From contig NZ_JAKSYE010000122.1 in the NCBI RefSeq assembly GCF_022829685.1, positions 62,001-126,000 of the forward strand: DNA of 64,000 nucleotides. The letters are read 5' to 3'. Below are positions 39,543 through 48,776 of this stretch, in pieces. The notes beneath the pieces were generated by a model that worked only from the letters and a program-made list of their open reading frames with translations, ran no database searches and had not been told where the DNA came from. The stretch is from Methylobacterium sp. E-045. GTDB taxonomy: Bacteria > Pseudomonadota > Alphaproteobacteria > Rhizobiales > Beijerinckiaceae. Numbering within the stretch: position 1 is the stretch's first letter; every line of letters begins with the position of its first letter. The translations under genes and the position numbers were made by a program.

Positions 39543-42278
39543 ATGATGGACAAGACCTTCGATCCCGCCGCCGTCGAGGCGCGCATCGCGTCCGCCTGGG
39601 AGGCGGGTGACGCGTTCAAGGCCGGCCGGCCGGAGCGTGCGGACGCGCGGCCCTTCACCATGGTGATCCCGCCGCCGAACGTCACCGGCAGCCTGCATAT
39701 GGGCCATGCCCTCAACAACACCCTGCAGGACATCCTGTGCCGGTTCGAGCGCATGCGCGGGCGCGACGTGCTGTGGCAGCCGGGCACGGATCATGCCGGC
39801 ATCGCCACCCAGATGGTGGTGGAGCGCCGGATGATGGAGGCGCAGGAGCCGGGCCGGCGCGAGATCGGCCGCGAGGCCTTCGTCGAGAAGGTCTGGGCCT
39901 GGAAGGCCGAGTCCGGCGGGGCGATCGTCAACCAGTTGAAGCGCCTGGGCGCCTCTTGTGACTGGTCGCGCGAGCGCTTCACCATGGGTCTGTCCGGCCA
40001 GCCCGACGACCAGATGGTCCGGGCCGTGACGAAAACGTTCGTCGATCTCTACAACGACAAGAAGATCTACCGCGACAAGCGCCTGGTGAACTGGGACCCG
40101 AAGTTCCAGACCGCGATCTCGGACCTCGAAGTGCTGCAGGTCGAGGTGAAGGGCCATCTCTGGCACTTCGACTATCCGATCGTCGACGAGGCCGGAAACG
40201 AGACCGGCGCGGTCATCACGGTGGCCACCACCCGACCCGAGACCATGCTCGGCGACACGGCCGTGGCCGTCCATCCCGACGACGAGCGCTACACGCATCT
40301 CGTCGGCCGCTTCGTGCGCCTGCCCCTCGTCGGCCGCCTCATCCCCATCGTCGCCGACACCTATTCGGATCCCGAGAAGGGCACGGGCGCGGTCAAGATC
40401 ACGCCCGCCCACGACTTCAACGATTTCGAGGTGGGCAAGCGGGCCGGCTGCACGCCGATCAATATTCTGGATCCGGAAGCGCGCATAAGCCTCGATGGAA
40501 ACGCGGCTTTCCTGAAGGATTCGAGCCCGGAGCCCGAGGCCCTAGCGCTCCACGGCCTCGACCGGTTCGAGGCGAGGAAGCGGGTCGTCGCCCTGATGGA
40601 GGCGCGCGAGCGCTTGGCGCTTGTGGAGCCGAACACCCATGCGGTCCCGCACGGCGACCGTTCGAACGTGGTCATCGAGCCCTACCTCACCGACCAGTGG
40701 TACGTGAACGTGAAGCCCCTGGCCGAGCGCGCCCTCCAGGCGGTGCGCGACGGACAGACCAAGTTCGTGCCCGAGAACTACGAGCGGACGTTCTTCCAGT
40801 GGCTGGAGAACATCGAGCCCTGGTGCATCTCGCGCCAGCTCTGGTGGGGTCACCAGATCCCGGTCTGGTACGATGACGAGGGCGGCATCTTCGTGGCCTC
40901 CAGCGAGGCCGAGGCCCTGGAGCAGGCGACGGCCAAGCACGGCCGCGCCGTCGCCCTGCGCCGTGACGAGGACGTCCTCGACACCTGGTTCTCCTCCGCC
41001 CTGTGGCCGTTCTCGACCCTCGGCTGGCCCGACGCGACGCCGGAACTCGAGCGCTACTATCCCACCGACACCCTGGTCACCGGCAAGGACATCATCTTCT
41101 TCTGGGTCGCCCGGATGATGATGCTCGGCCTCCACGTCACCGACCGGGTGCCGTTCGATACGGTCTATCTCCACACCCTGGTGCGCGACGCCTCGGGGGC
41201 CAAGATGTCGAAGTCGAAGGGCAACGTCGTCGACCCGCTGGGGCTCATCGACCAGTACGGTGCCGACGCCCTCCGTTTCACCCTGGCCGCCATGGCCGCG
41301 CAGGGCCGGGACATCAAGCTCGCGGTGAACCGCGTCGAGGGCTACCGCAACTTCGCGACCAAGCTCTGGAACGCCTCGCGCTTCGCCGAGATGAACGGCT
41401 GCGTGCTCCGCGCCGACTACCGCCCGGGCGACGCCGCCGAGCCCCTGAACCGCTGGGCGCTGGGGGAGGCCGCGCGCGCCGTGGCCGAGGTGACGGCGGC
41501 CCTCGACGCCTACCGCTTCAACGACGCGGCGGCGGCGGCCTACCGCTTCGTCTGGAACATCTTCTGCGATTGGTATCTCGAACTGGCCAAGCCGGTGCTC
41601 CAGGGCGAGGGCGTCGATGCCGGCCTCAAGGCCGAGACGCAGGCCACGGTGGCGTTCCTGATCGACCAGATCGCCAAGCTGCTGCACCCGTTCATGCCGT
41701 TCCTCACCGAGGAGCTCTGGGCGATCAAGGGCGAGGGCATCGCCGGGCGTGGGCTCCTGGCTTTGGCGCCCTGGCCCGACCTGTCGGGTCTGGCCGATCC
41801 GGACGCAGAGTCCGAGATCGGCTGGGTGGTGGACCTCGTCTCCGAGATCCGCTCCGCGCGCTCGGAGACCAACGTGCCGGCCGGTGCCCAGATTCCCCTG
41901 GTCATCGTGGGCGCCGACGCGGCCCTGCGGGCGCGGGCGACCCAGTGGCAGGACACGCTCCTGCGCCTCGCCCGCCTGTCGGACATCACGTTTGCCGAAA
42001 CCGCGCCGAAGAACGCGGTCCAGCTTCTGGTGCGCGACTCCGTGGCGGCGCTTCCCCTGGAAGGCATCGTCGATCTCAAGGCCGAGGTCGCCCGCCTGAA
42101 CAAGGAGGCGGTGAAGGCGGCCTCCGAGATCGGCAAGATCGAGGCCAAGCTCGGCAATGCCGACTTCCTCGCCCGCGCCCCCGACGAGGTGGTGGACGAG
42201 CAGCGCGAGCGCCGCGACGCGGAAGCCGCGCGGCTGGAGAAGATCCGGGAAGCCCTGGCGCGGTTGTCCGACGCGTGA
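39543..42278 (+). CDS. valS: Valyl-tRNA synthetase
   Basis: The 911-residue class I synthetase has HMGH (HIGH motif) at residues 52-55, an editing domain with TTRPETMLGDTAVAVHPDDE, and KMSKS at 554-558. The anticodon-binding part and a C-terminal coiled coil (LNKEAVKAASEIGKIEAKLG, residues 840-911) follow, as is normal for ValRS. It charges tRNA-Val and edits threonine. Start at 39543 or one codon later. Confidence 0.98.
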   Translation: MMDKTFDPAAVEARIASAWEAGDAFKAGRPERADARPFTMVIPPPNVTGSLHMGHALNNTLQDILCRFERMRGRDVLWQPGTDHAGIATQMVVERRMMEAQEPGRREIGREAFVEKVWAWKAESGGAIVNQLKRLGASCDWSRERFTMGLSGQPDDQMVRAVTKTFVDLYNDKKIYRDKRLVNWDPKFQTAISDLEVLQVEVKGHLWHFDYPIVDEAGNETGAVITVATTRPETMLGDTAVAVHPDDERYTHLVGRFVRLPLVGRLIPIVADTYSDPEKGTGAVKITPAHDFNDFEVGKRAGCTPINILDPEARISLDGNAAFLKDSSPEPEALALHGLDRFEARKRVVALMEARERLALVEPNTHAVPHGDRSNVVIEPYLTDQWYVNVKPLAERALQAVRDGQTKFVPENYERTFFQWLENIEPWCISRQLWWGHQIPVWYDDEGGIFVASSEAEALEQATAKHGRAVALRRDEDVLDTWFSSALWPFSTLGWPDATPELERYYPTDTLVTGKDIIFFWVARMMMLGLHVTDRVPFDTVYLHTLVRDASGAKMSKSKGNVVDPLGLIDQYGADALRFTLAAMAAQGRDIKLAVNRVEGYRNFATKLWNASRFAEMNGCVLRADYRPGDAAEPLNRWALGEAARAVAEVTAALDAYRFNDAAAAAYRFVWNIFCDWYLELAKPVLQGEGVDAGLKAETQATVAFLIDQIAKLLHPFMPFLTEELWAIKGEGIAGRGLLALAPWPDLSGLADPDAESEIGWVVDLVSEIRSARSETNVPAGAQIPLVIVGADAALRARATQWQDTLLRLARLSDITFAETAPKNAVQLLVRDSVAALPLEGIVDLKAEVARLNKEAVKAASEIGKIEAKLGNADFLARAPDEVVDEQRERRDAEAARLEKIREALARLSDA

Positions 42279-42997
42279 TCCTGCGCCGGCTGGGCCAGGG
42301 TCTCGCCGGCCTCCTCGCGCTCCTCGTCCTCGCCGCGATCGTCACGGCGAGGCCCGGCGAGCCGGCGCTCTATCCCGCTCCCGACGCCGACTCACACACC
42401 ATCGAACTCGTCAGCCACGGCTGGCATTCGGGCCTCGTGATCCCGCGCGAGGCCCTCACCGGGGAGGGCGCCGGCACGGCGCTCCGCCACATCGCCACCC
42501 GCTTCCGGGCCTATCCGGAGATCGAGTTCGGCTGGGGCGAGGCCCGCTTCTACCGGGCGACGCCGACCCTGGCGCAGTTCGACCTGCGTCTCGCCCTCGA
42601 AGCCCTGTTCACCCCCGGCGGCCGCGACGGTGTCGTCCAGGTGGTGGGCCTCGAAGACGACACGCGGACGAGCTTCCCGCATTCGGACATCGTCCCCATC
42701 CGGGTCTCCAAGGCCGGCCTCGCCCGCCTGCTCGCCCGCCTCGACGCGAGCTTCCGCCTCGCCGACGACGCCCCCGTCGAGGGCGGCCCCGGTCTCTACG
42801 GGCCGAGCCTGTTCTACGAAGGGCAGGGGCGCTTCAGCGCCGCGAACGTCTGCAACCACTGGGCCGCGCGCCTCCTCAACGCCGCCGGCCTGCCGATCAC
42901 GCCCGTGCTCGACACGCACCCGGCGGGATTGCTGCTCGATCTGGAGTGGCGGGCAGGGGTGAGGGCGCTCCCTCCTGCCAACCTGTCCAAACCGTAA
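42275..42997 (+). CDS. DUF2459 family membrane-anchored protein
   Basis: The 240-residue product (GTG start in a GTGA overlap with valS) has an N-terminal signal/anchor (LGQGLAGLLALLVLAAIVTA). The DUF2459 pattern follows: IELVSHGWHSGLVIPREALT, EIEFGWGEARFYRATPTLAQ and SLFYEGQGRFSAANVCNHWA. The conserved His and Cys suggest a papain-like (NlpC-type) fold, and an envelope hydrolase role is plausible but unproven. It is cotranslated with valS. Confidence 0.85.
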   Translation: MILRRLGQGLAGLLALLVLAAIVTARPGEPALYPAPDADSHTIELVSHGWHSGLVIPREALTGEGAGTALRHIATRFRAYPEIEFGWGEARFYRATPTLAQFDLRLALEALFTPGGRDGVVQVVGLEDDTRTSFPHSDIVPIRVSKAGLARLLARLDASFRLADDAPVEGGPGLYGPSLFYEGQGRFSAANVCNHWAARLLNAAGLPITPVLDTHPAGLLLDLEWRAGVRALPPANLSKP

Positions 42998-43093
42998 TCT
43001 CGGCGACACGGGCGGGTCAGGCTCGGGTCTCTACACGAAGGGTCATGGCCCCGCTCGACGGCGGGGACACGACCTTTCCGGAGAGCCCAGTCC

Positions 43094-44629
43094 ATGATCT
43101 CGTCCACCTCCCGCCTGCGCCGCAACGCCCTCGCCTCCGTCGCCGCCATCGCGATCGCGGCCACCGGAGCCGCGGGCATCGGCCTGACCCAGCCCTCCAC
43201 CCCGGCCTACGCCCAGGCCCTGTCGAAGAACCCCATCGACGTGCCGGACCATCCGCCCGGCTCCTTCGCCAGCGTGGTCGACAAGGTGAAGCCCGGCGTC
43301 GTCGCGGTGAAGGTGAAGCTCGACGACAGCGCCGGCATGGACGACGATGACGGCCCCGGCCAGGGACAGGGTCAGCAGGTGCCGCCGCAGCTGCGCGAGT
43401 TCTTCAAGCGCTTCGGCCAGGGCGGCCAGGGCCAGGGCCAGGGCTTCGGCGGCCCCTCGCCCAAGCGGCAGGGCCAGCGCGGTGCCATGGGCTCGGGCTT
43501 CATCATCTCGGCCGACGGCTACGTCGTCACCAACAACCACGTGGTCGACAAGGCCAAGACCGTGCAGGTGACCCTGGACGACAACCGCACCCTCGACGCC
43601 AAGGTCATCGGCAAGGACCCGAAGACCGATCTGGCGCTGCTCAAGATCACCGATGGCGGCCCCTTCCCCTACGTCTCGCTCGGCAAGACCGCCCCCCGCG
43701 TCGGCGATTGGGTGGTGGCCATCGGCAACCCGTTCGGCCTCGGCGGCACGGTCACCGCCGGCATCGTCTCGGCCCGTGGCCGCGACATCGGCGCCGGCCC
43801 CTATGACGACTTCCTGCAGATCGATGCCCCCATCAACAAGGGCAATTCCGGCGGCCCGACCTTCAATGTCGGCGGCGAGGTGGTGGGCGTGAACACCGCC
43901 ATCGCCTCTCCCTCCGGCGGCAGCGTGGGCCTGGCCTTCGCGATTCCCGCCGAGACCGTGCAGGCGGTGGTCGACCAGCTCCGCGCCGACGGCAAGGTGG
44001 CCCGCGGCTATCTCGGCGTCCAGGTCCAGCCGGTGACGAAGGACATCGCCGACGGCCTCGGCCTCGACAAGGCCAAGGGCGCCCTCGTGGACCACGCCGA
44101 ACCCGGCACCCCCGCGGCCAAGGCCGGCCTGAAATCCGGCGACGTGATCGAATCGGTCAACGGTGCTGCCGTCAACGATGCCCGCGAACTGTCGCGCCGG
44201 ATCGCCGGACTGAAGCCCGGCGCCAAGGTCGATCTCGCCTATCTGCGCGGCGGCAAGTCCGACACCGCCACGGTGGAGCTCGGCGCCCTGCCGAACGACC
44301 CGAAGGCCGGCAACGACAACCGCAGCGGCGCGACGAGCGACGGCCAGCCGCGCCTCGGCCTCAGCCTCGCCCCGGCCGCGGAGGTCGGAGCCGGCGACGA
44401 GGGCGTCGCGGTGATGGATGTCGATCCCGACGGCCCCGCCGCCGCCAAGGGCATCGAGCAGGGCGACATCATCCTCGATGTCGCCGGGTCCAGCGTCTCG
44501 AAGCCCTCGGAGATCGCCGAGCGGGTGAAGGCGGCCGAGGCCAGCGGTCGCAAGGCGGTGCTGATGCGGGTCAAGAGCGCCAAGGGCGTCACCCGCTTCG
44601 TCGCGGTGGCCCTGAACAAGGCCGGCTGA
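43094..44629 (+). CDS. Do/Deg family periplasmic serine protease
   Basis: The 511-residue protein has a signal peptide, a Gln/Gly-rich loop (residues about 88-128) and a trypsin-like domain with His149 (TNNHVVD), Asp179 (KTDLALL) and Ser252 (GNSGGP). Two PDZ domains follow (about 300-390 and 410-510; GYLGVQVQ and GVAVMDVDPDGPAA). It should degrade or refold damaged envelope proteins. All catalytic residues are present. Naming as DegP or DegQ cannot be settled from sequence alone. A perfect hairpin follows the gene. Confidence 0.95.
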   Translation: MISSTSRLRRNALASVAAIAIAATGAAGIGLTQPSTPAYAQALSKNPIDVPDHPPGSFASVVDKVKPGVVAVKVKLDDSAGMDDDDGPGQGQGQQVPPQLREFFKRFGQGGQGQGQGFGGPSPKRQGQRGAMGSGFIISADGYVVTNNHVVDKAKTVQVTLDDNRTLDAKVIGKDPKTDLALLKITDGGPFPYVSLGKTAPRVGDWVVAIGNPFGLGGTVTAGIVSARGRDIGAGPYDDFLQIDAPINKGNSGGPTFNVGGEVVGVNTAIASPSGGSVGLAFAIPAETVQAVVDQLRADGKVARGYLGVQVQPVTKDIADGLGLDKAKGALVDHAEPGTPAAKAGLKSGDVIESVNGAAVNDARELSRRIAGLKPGAKVDLAYLRGGKSDTATVELGALPNDPKAGNDNRSGATSDGQPRLGLSLAPAAEVGAGDEGVAVMDVDPDGPAAAKGIEQGDIILDVAGSSVSKPSEIAERVKAAEASGRKAVLMRVKSAKGVTRFVAVALNKAG

Positions 44630-44707
44630 TCCGCGCGAGCCCGAGGGGGTTTCGCGGCGCCGGTCACCGGTCCCGTGGTTTAGAAACCTGCCATACGCCA
44701 AGGAGCA

Positions 44708-44743
44708 AGAAGCGCCGGCCCGTTCGTTCGGGCCGGCGCTTCT
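44708..44743 (+). terminator. Strong hairpin after the protease gene
   Basis: AGAAGCGCCGGCCC and its exact complement form a 14-bp perfect stem around GTTCGTTC. The tail (CTCGTCTG) has few T, so it is either a weak intrinsic terminator or a processed 3' end. Confidence 0.65.
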
Positions 44744-44956
44744 CGTCTGATGCGGGTCTCTCGCACTGATCCGCCGACCGCCCTGCAGGAGGGACCGGTT
44801 CTTGCATGCCCGATTGCACGTGCGGCCACGCACGTCGGCGCCGGATCCTGTCGCAAACCAGAGACATTGGGGAGCGACGCTGAACGTCCTGCCCCGCGGG
44901 GTGGATTTCCCTCGCGGGGATGTCGTCCCGCGCGGCGACCGACATGGGAGGTGGGG
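44744..44956. other. Spacer upstream of the 44957 gene
   Basis: Together with the hairpin this makes a 327-bp gap after the protease gene. It holds the promoter and GGGAGG Shine-Dalgarno of the next gene, with no other supported feature. Confidence 0.5.
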
Positions 44957-45412
44957 ATGCCAATTCCGACGCGGATGATGACGCTCAGCCTGTCGCTCCT
45001 CGGCCTTGCCGGGGTCGCGTCGGCCACACCCGCCTCGGCGAAACCCGTCTGGGCCACCGGCACATTCGTCTATGCCGACCTGTGCACCGATACGGAGAGC
45101 GGCGAGCGGGCAGGGCGGCGGATCGTCCTCAAGCGCTCCCCAACCGGCGACGTGCTGTCCTACGAAACCCCGTCGCGGTCGGCGCGGGCCGAAGTCGTGA
45201 CCCTCGACGACGCGACCAGGGAGCTGTCGTTCCAGGTCGGCGGCGAGGAAGGAGGCTTCGCCTTCCGGGGCACCCTCGCCACGGACGCCCTGGTCGGCAC
45301 GGTGGAGGACGAGGCCGGAACCCGGCCGCTGCGCCTGCGGCGGGTCCTGCGGTCGCATGCCCACGAGGCCTGCCCCGGCGAGGTCACGGGGTCGATCGGG
45401 GTACGGCCCTGA
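44957..45412 (+). CDS. Small secreted hypothetical protein
   Basis: The 151-residue product from the ATG at 44957 (GGGAGGTGGGG upstream) has a signal peptide (LSLSLLGLAGVASATPASA). The mature part is beta-rich (VWATGTFVYADLCTDTESGE...) with Cys near 44 and 140. No family is recognised. It probably works in the periplasm. Confidence 0.72.
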   Translation: MPIPTRMMTLSLSLLGLAGVASATPASAKPVWATGTFVYADLCTDTESGERAGRRIVLKRSPTGDVLSYETPSRSARAEVVTLDDATRELSFQVGGEEGGFAFRGTLATDALVGTVEDEAGTRPLRLRRVLRSHAHEACPGEVTGSIGVRP

Positions 45413-45455
45413 CCCGGCTGGGTCGGAACGGCCTTCCTGGTCTAAGGTCGGCTCC

Positions 45456-45971
45456 ATGAAGGCCTTCTGCGTCCTGTTCCTTTCCGCCCTCGTCCTGTCG
45501 CCGCCGGCGGATGCCCGTTCCATGAGGCGGGCCGATTCCTGCGACGGGCTCACCGCGCGGATGATCCGCGCCACCGGCGCCTCCCTCGCCGGGCGCGACG
45601 GGTCACTGTCGGTGTTCCGCGCCCTGGATGCCGACCGCATGAGCCTCGAATGCCGGGCTCCGGCCCGGATGACGTTCGCATCGCAGGATCGCGAGCCGGC
45701 CGGGGCGTATTTCATCTTGATCGGGCTGGCGGCCGAAGGGCTCGTCGGCGCCGGGGCGGAGGAGGTCGAGGTCCTCGCCCGCACGCTCCACCAGCGCGCG
45801 CTGGTCACGGGGATGCCCCAGGCGGGGCGGGCAGGGCGCGCCGCTCTCCGCTGCGAGACCGGCGCCGCGGCGCCGGCGCAGCCCGCCGGGGTCCGCTGCG
45901 TGCTCGTCTCGCACCGGCCTGCCGCTCTGCGCCGCCGCGCCGGACTTTTCCCGGAGCATGAGCCGGTCTAG
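45456..45971 (+). CDS. Small secreted hypothetical protein
   Basis: The 171-residue product has a signal peptide (MKAFCVLFLSALVLSPPADA) and a Cys/Arg-containing mature part (DSCDGLTARMIRATGASLAG, ECRAPARM, LRCETGAA, VRCVLVSH). Four Cys could form two disulfides. No domain is recognised. It ends beside kdsA. Confidence 0.65.
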   Translation: MKAFCVLFLSALVLSPPADARSMRRADSCDGLTARMIRATGASLAGRDGSLSVFRALDADRMSLECRAPARMTFASQDREPAGAYFILIGLAAEGLVGAGAEEVEVLARTLHQRALVTGMPQAGRAGRAALRCETGAAAPAQPAGVRCVLVSHRPAALRRRAGLFPEHEPV

Positions 45972-45981
45972 ACCGACGTCC

Positions 45982-46839
45982 ATGTCAGATCCCGCTCGCT
46001 CACCCGCCGGCCCCGTCGTGATGGCGGGGGCCACCGCCTTCGCCAATCACCTGCCCTTCGCCCTCATCGCCGGCCCGTGCCAGCTCGAGAGCCGCGACCA
46101 CGCCATCGAGATCGCCGACGCGCTCAAGGGCATGACCGACCGCCTCGGGATCGGCCTCGTGTTCAAGGGCTCGTTCGACAAGGCCAACCGGACCTCGGGC
46201 TCCACCGCCCGCGGCCTCGGCCTCGCCGGGGCGCTGCCGATCTTCGCCGAGATCAAGGAGCGGTTCGGTCTCCCCGTCCTCACCGATGTCCATGAGGCCG
46301 GCCAGTGCGCGCCGGCGGCGGAGGTCATCGACGTCCTCCAGATCCCGGCCTTCCTGTGCCGGCAGACCGACCTGCTCCTGGCGGCCGCCGCCACGGGCCG
46401 GGTGGTGAACGTGAAGAAGGGCCAGTTCCTGGCCCCCTGGGACATGGCCCATGTGGCCGCCAAGGTGACGACGGCCGGCAACCCGAACGTCCTCGTCACC
46501 GAGCGCGGCGCCTCGTTCGGCTACAACACGCTGGTCTCCGACATGCGCAGCCTGCCGATCATGGCCCAGGTCACGCACGGTGCCCCCGTCGTGTTCGACG
46601 CGACCCATTCGGTGCAGCAACCGGGCGGGCAGGGCGCCACCTCCGGCGGGCAGCGCGAGTTCGTGGCGGTGCTGGCCCGCGCCGCCGTGGCGGTGGGGGT
46701 CGCCGGCCTGTTCATCGAGACCCATCCCGATCCGGACCATGCTCCATCGGACGGTCCCAACATGGTCCCCCTCAAGGCCATGCCGGAACTACTGGAAACC
46801 CTGCAGGCTTTCGATCGCCTCGCGAAGTCCAACGGCTGA
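45982..46839 (+). CDS. kdsA: 3-deoxy-D-manno-octulosonate 8-phosphate synthase
   Basis: The protein (285 residues from 45982; 293 from the ATG at 45958) carries LIAGPCQLESRDHAIEIADA, FKGSFDKANRTSG, LPVLTDVHEAGQCAPAAEVI, FLCRQTDLLLAAAATGRVVN and VFDATHSVQQPGGQG, then FIETHPDPDHAPSDGPNM. These are all KdsA signatures. It condenses arabinose 5-phosphate with phosphoenolpyruvate, the first committed step to Kdo for lipopolysaccharide. The start is uncertain because neither ATG has a good ribosome-binding site. Confidence 0.96.
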   Translation: MSDPARSPAGPVVMAGATAFANHLPFALIAGPCQLESRDHAIEIADALKGMTDRLGIGLVFKGSFDKANRTSGSTARGLGLAGALPIFAEIKERFGLPVLTDVHEAGQCAPAAEVIDVLQIPAFLCRQTDLLLAAAATGRVVNVKKGQFLAPWDMAHVAAKVTTAGNPNVLVTERGASFGYNTLVSDMRSLPIMAQVTHGAPVVFDATHSVQQPGGQGATSGGQREFVAVLARAAVAVGVAGLFIETHPDPDHAPSDGPNMVPLKAMPELLETLQAFDRLAKSNG

Positions 46840-46902
46840 CGGAGACTCTTCACCCGGAATCGTTCGAGCGGCCATGACAATGGAACCAACCCGTCGTCAT
46901 CC

Positions 46903-46929
46903 CGTTGTCATCACTTGAACGTGACAACG
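46903..46929. promoter_or_regulatory. 8-bp inverted repeat in the leader of the Gly/His-rich gene
   Basis: CGTTGTCA (46903-46910) and TGACAACG (46922-46929) flank 11 bases. They lie 14 bases before the ATG of the next gene and may be an operator or a leader hairpin. Confidence 0.5.
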
Positions 46930-46943
46930 ATTTGAGGAACTCC

Positions 46944-47267
46944 ATGCGCAATTTCGCACTGATCACGGCCGTTACCCTCTCCCTCGGCGCCATGGCTGCC
47001 GGCACGGCGGCAGAAGCCCGCCCCGGACACGGTCATGGCTACGGTCGCGGCGGCCATGGTGGTTACGCCCACGGCGGCTATGGCCATCGCGGTTACGGCA
47101 ATCGAGGCTATGCCTATGGTGGCGGTGGACGTCGCGGCATCGGTACGGGCGCGGCTGTCGGCCTCGGCATTGCCGGCCTCGCGGCGGGTGCCATTGCAGC
47201 CGGTGCCGCCCGCGATTCCTACTACAACAACGGGTATGGCCGGCCTGCCTACGGCTACGGCTACTGA
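46944..47267 (+). CDS. Secreted Gly/His/Tyr-rich repeat protein (paralogue)
   Basis: The 107-residue product has a signal peptide (FALITAVTLSLGAMAAG, cleavage after AEA). GYGRGGHGG-type repeats follow, then the core RRGIGTGAAVGLGIAGLAAG, which is nearly the same as in the 30885-31283 protein, and a Tyr-rich end (YGRPAYGYGY). GAGGAA lies upstream. Gly-zipper-like cores of this kind may insert in or pack against membranes. Function unknown. Confidence 0.85.
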   Translation: MRNFALITAVTLSLGAMAAGTAAEARPGHGHGYGRGGHGGYAHGGYGHRGYGNRGYAYGGGGRRGIGTGAAVGLGIAGLAAGAIAAGAARDSYYNNGYGRPAYGYGY

Positions 47268-47299
47268 GCCGACACACTCGAAACTTCTTGCGCGAAGGG

Positions 47300-47327
47300 C
47301 GGCCGGTTTCTACCGGCCGTCTTTTTG
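47300..47327 (+). terminator. Rho-independent terminator
   Basis: CGGCCGG-TTTCTA-CCGGCCG is followed by TCTTTTT, about 30 bases after the Gly/His-rich gene. Confidence 0.88.
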
Positions 47328-47418
47328 TGTTCCGATGCCGGCCGCATGACGAGGCGGTTGCAGAACGGTCTGAGCGGTTGCATGAAGGCCCCATTTCGAA
47401 CAGGTGGGGACCCGCGCA

Positions 47419-47937
47419 ATGCCGATCATCGCAGCCGTCTTCAGCGCCCTCGTGGCCGGACTGGTCTACTGGATGAAGTACGGCAACGGGATGGAGCATA
47501 TCGACAACGCGGTGCGAGACTGGCGCGGCACCCGCCGTCGGATGGCGAGCGAACGGCAGATCCGCTCCGCCCCCCTGCGCTCCCTCCGCCATCCCGCCGA
47601 TGCAGCCGGCGTCCTGATGGAAATGGTCGCCCGTCTCCGCGGCGTACCGACGCCTGAGCAGGAAGCCGTCATCACGGCGCAGATGCGCGGCATCGTGGAG
47701 GCCGGGGACGACCTCGATACCCGGATGGTGTTCGTCCGCCACGCCGCCGCGCAGGCTCCCGATACGACGCTGGCAATCAAGATCCTGGCGCCGGTCCTTC
47801 ACGATGCCCTAAGTTTCGCGGAGCGAGACCATTTCGCCGACATGCTCAGGACGGTCGCGGAGGTCCATCAAGGTCCCACCGAGGCACAGGAACGCCTGAT
47901 CGACGAGATCGTCCGCGCCATCGCCGAAGATCGGTGA
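47419..47937 (+). CDS. Membrane-anchored TerB-like protein
   Basis: The 172-residue product from the ATG at 47419 has an N-terminal span (MPIIAAVFSALVAGLVYWM) and a helical domain of about 110 residues (HPADAAGVLMEMVARLRGVP, DHFADMLRTVAEVHQGPTEA) with a TerB-like layout. It would face the cytoplasm or periplasm, depending on insertion. A GTG at 47404 is an alternative start. It shares a fold type, but little sequence, with the 28930 gene. Confidence 0.68.
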   Translation: MPIIAAVFSALVAGLVYWMKYGNGMEHIDNAVRDWRGTRRRMASERQIRSAPLRSLRHPADAAGVLMEMVARLRGVPTPEQEAVITAQMRGIVEAGDDLDTRMVFVRHAAAQAPDTTLAIKILAPVLHDALSFAERDHFADMLRTVAEVHQGPTEAQERLIDEIVRAIAEDR

Positions 47938-47960
47938 GGCGGGATGCGGCTTTGCGATGC

Positions 47961-48428
47961 TCAGCCGCGCCCGCGATAGGGCGCGATACCCTGATCCGGG
48001 AGCCAGATCGCTTTCGGCGGCTCGCCGGTCTGCCAGAACACGTCGATGGGAATGCCGCCGCGGGCGTTCCAGTACCCGCCGATGCGGAAGTACCGGGGCT
48101 TGAGCAGGTCGACGAGGGTGAGGCCGATGCCCACGGTGCAATCCTCGTGGAACGCGCCGTGATTGCGGAACGCGCCGAGATAGAGCTTCAGCGACTTCGA
48201 TTCCACGAGCCAGAGGTCGGGCACGTAGTCGATCATCAGGATGCCGAAATCGGGCTGGCCGGTGACCGGGCAGATCGAGGTGAATTCCGGCGCGGTGAAA
48301 CGCGCCAGATAATCGGTCGTGGGGTGCGGATTCGGCACCCGATCCAGACGTGCCGCCTCCGGAGAGGCGGGCAGGGGGGTGGCCTGGCCGAGTTGCAGGC
48401 TATCGGAGGAGGGGGGCGGGCTGGTCAT
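47961..48428 (-). CDS. queF: NADPH-dependent 7-cyano-7-deazaguanine (preQ0) reductase
   Basis: The 155-residue type I QueF has Cys53 (TSICPVTGQPD), the Asp at 60, the diagnostic ESKSLKLY at residues 76-83 and HGAFHED with His94. It reduces preQ0 to preQ1 for queuosine synthesis. Length is normal for the short form. Confidence 0.96.
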   Translation of the reverse strand: MTSPPPSSDSLQLGQATPLPASPEAARLDRVPNPHPTTDYLARFTAPEFTSICPVTGQPDFGILMIDYVPDLWLVESKSLKLYLGAFRNHGAFHEDCTVGIGLTLVDLLKPRYFRIGGYWNARGGIPIDVFWQTGEPPKAIWLPDQGIAPYRGRG

Positions 48429-48776
48429 GTCCGCCGCTATAGCGCAGGCCGCGCGCCAGGGAAACCGCCACCCCGGAATACCTCATGAATTCAACGTCCT
48501 AGCCTGAAGGCCGCGGGGCCTTCCCGACTCCCGCGGCAGGATCGGCGCGGAGGACGGCGACCGGTGGATCGGACCGTCTCGTCACCTCCGCAAAGATTTG
48601 TGAACGCGAGGCGGGCTTCGTCGGCGAGGGACGCTTGCCGGATGCGGCACGTTGGCGGATAAGCCTGCCCTGTATCAGACCGGTCTCATGGGCACGCTCG
48701 CCGACGCGACGCGCCTGCAGGACAATGACGACTTGGCCGGGCGCCGGCCGCAACATCGTGAGAGCTAGGGGCACGC
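48429..48776. other. Spacer between divergent queF and eno
   Basis: No gene is supported in these 348 bases. They must contain both promoters. AGGGGCACGC just before the eno ATG is a usable Shine-Dalgarno. Confidence 0.5.

Noticed and set aside
43043..45808. 921-codon minus-strand open frame over the protease region
   Set aside because: It lies opposite the Deg protease and has no recognisable domain; it is a shadow of high-GC coding.
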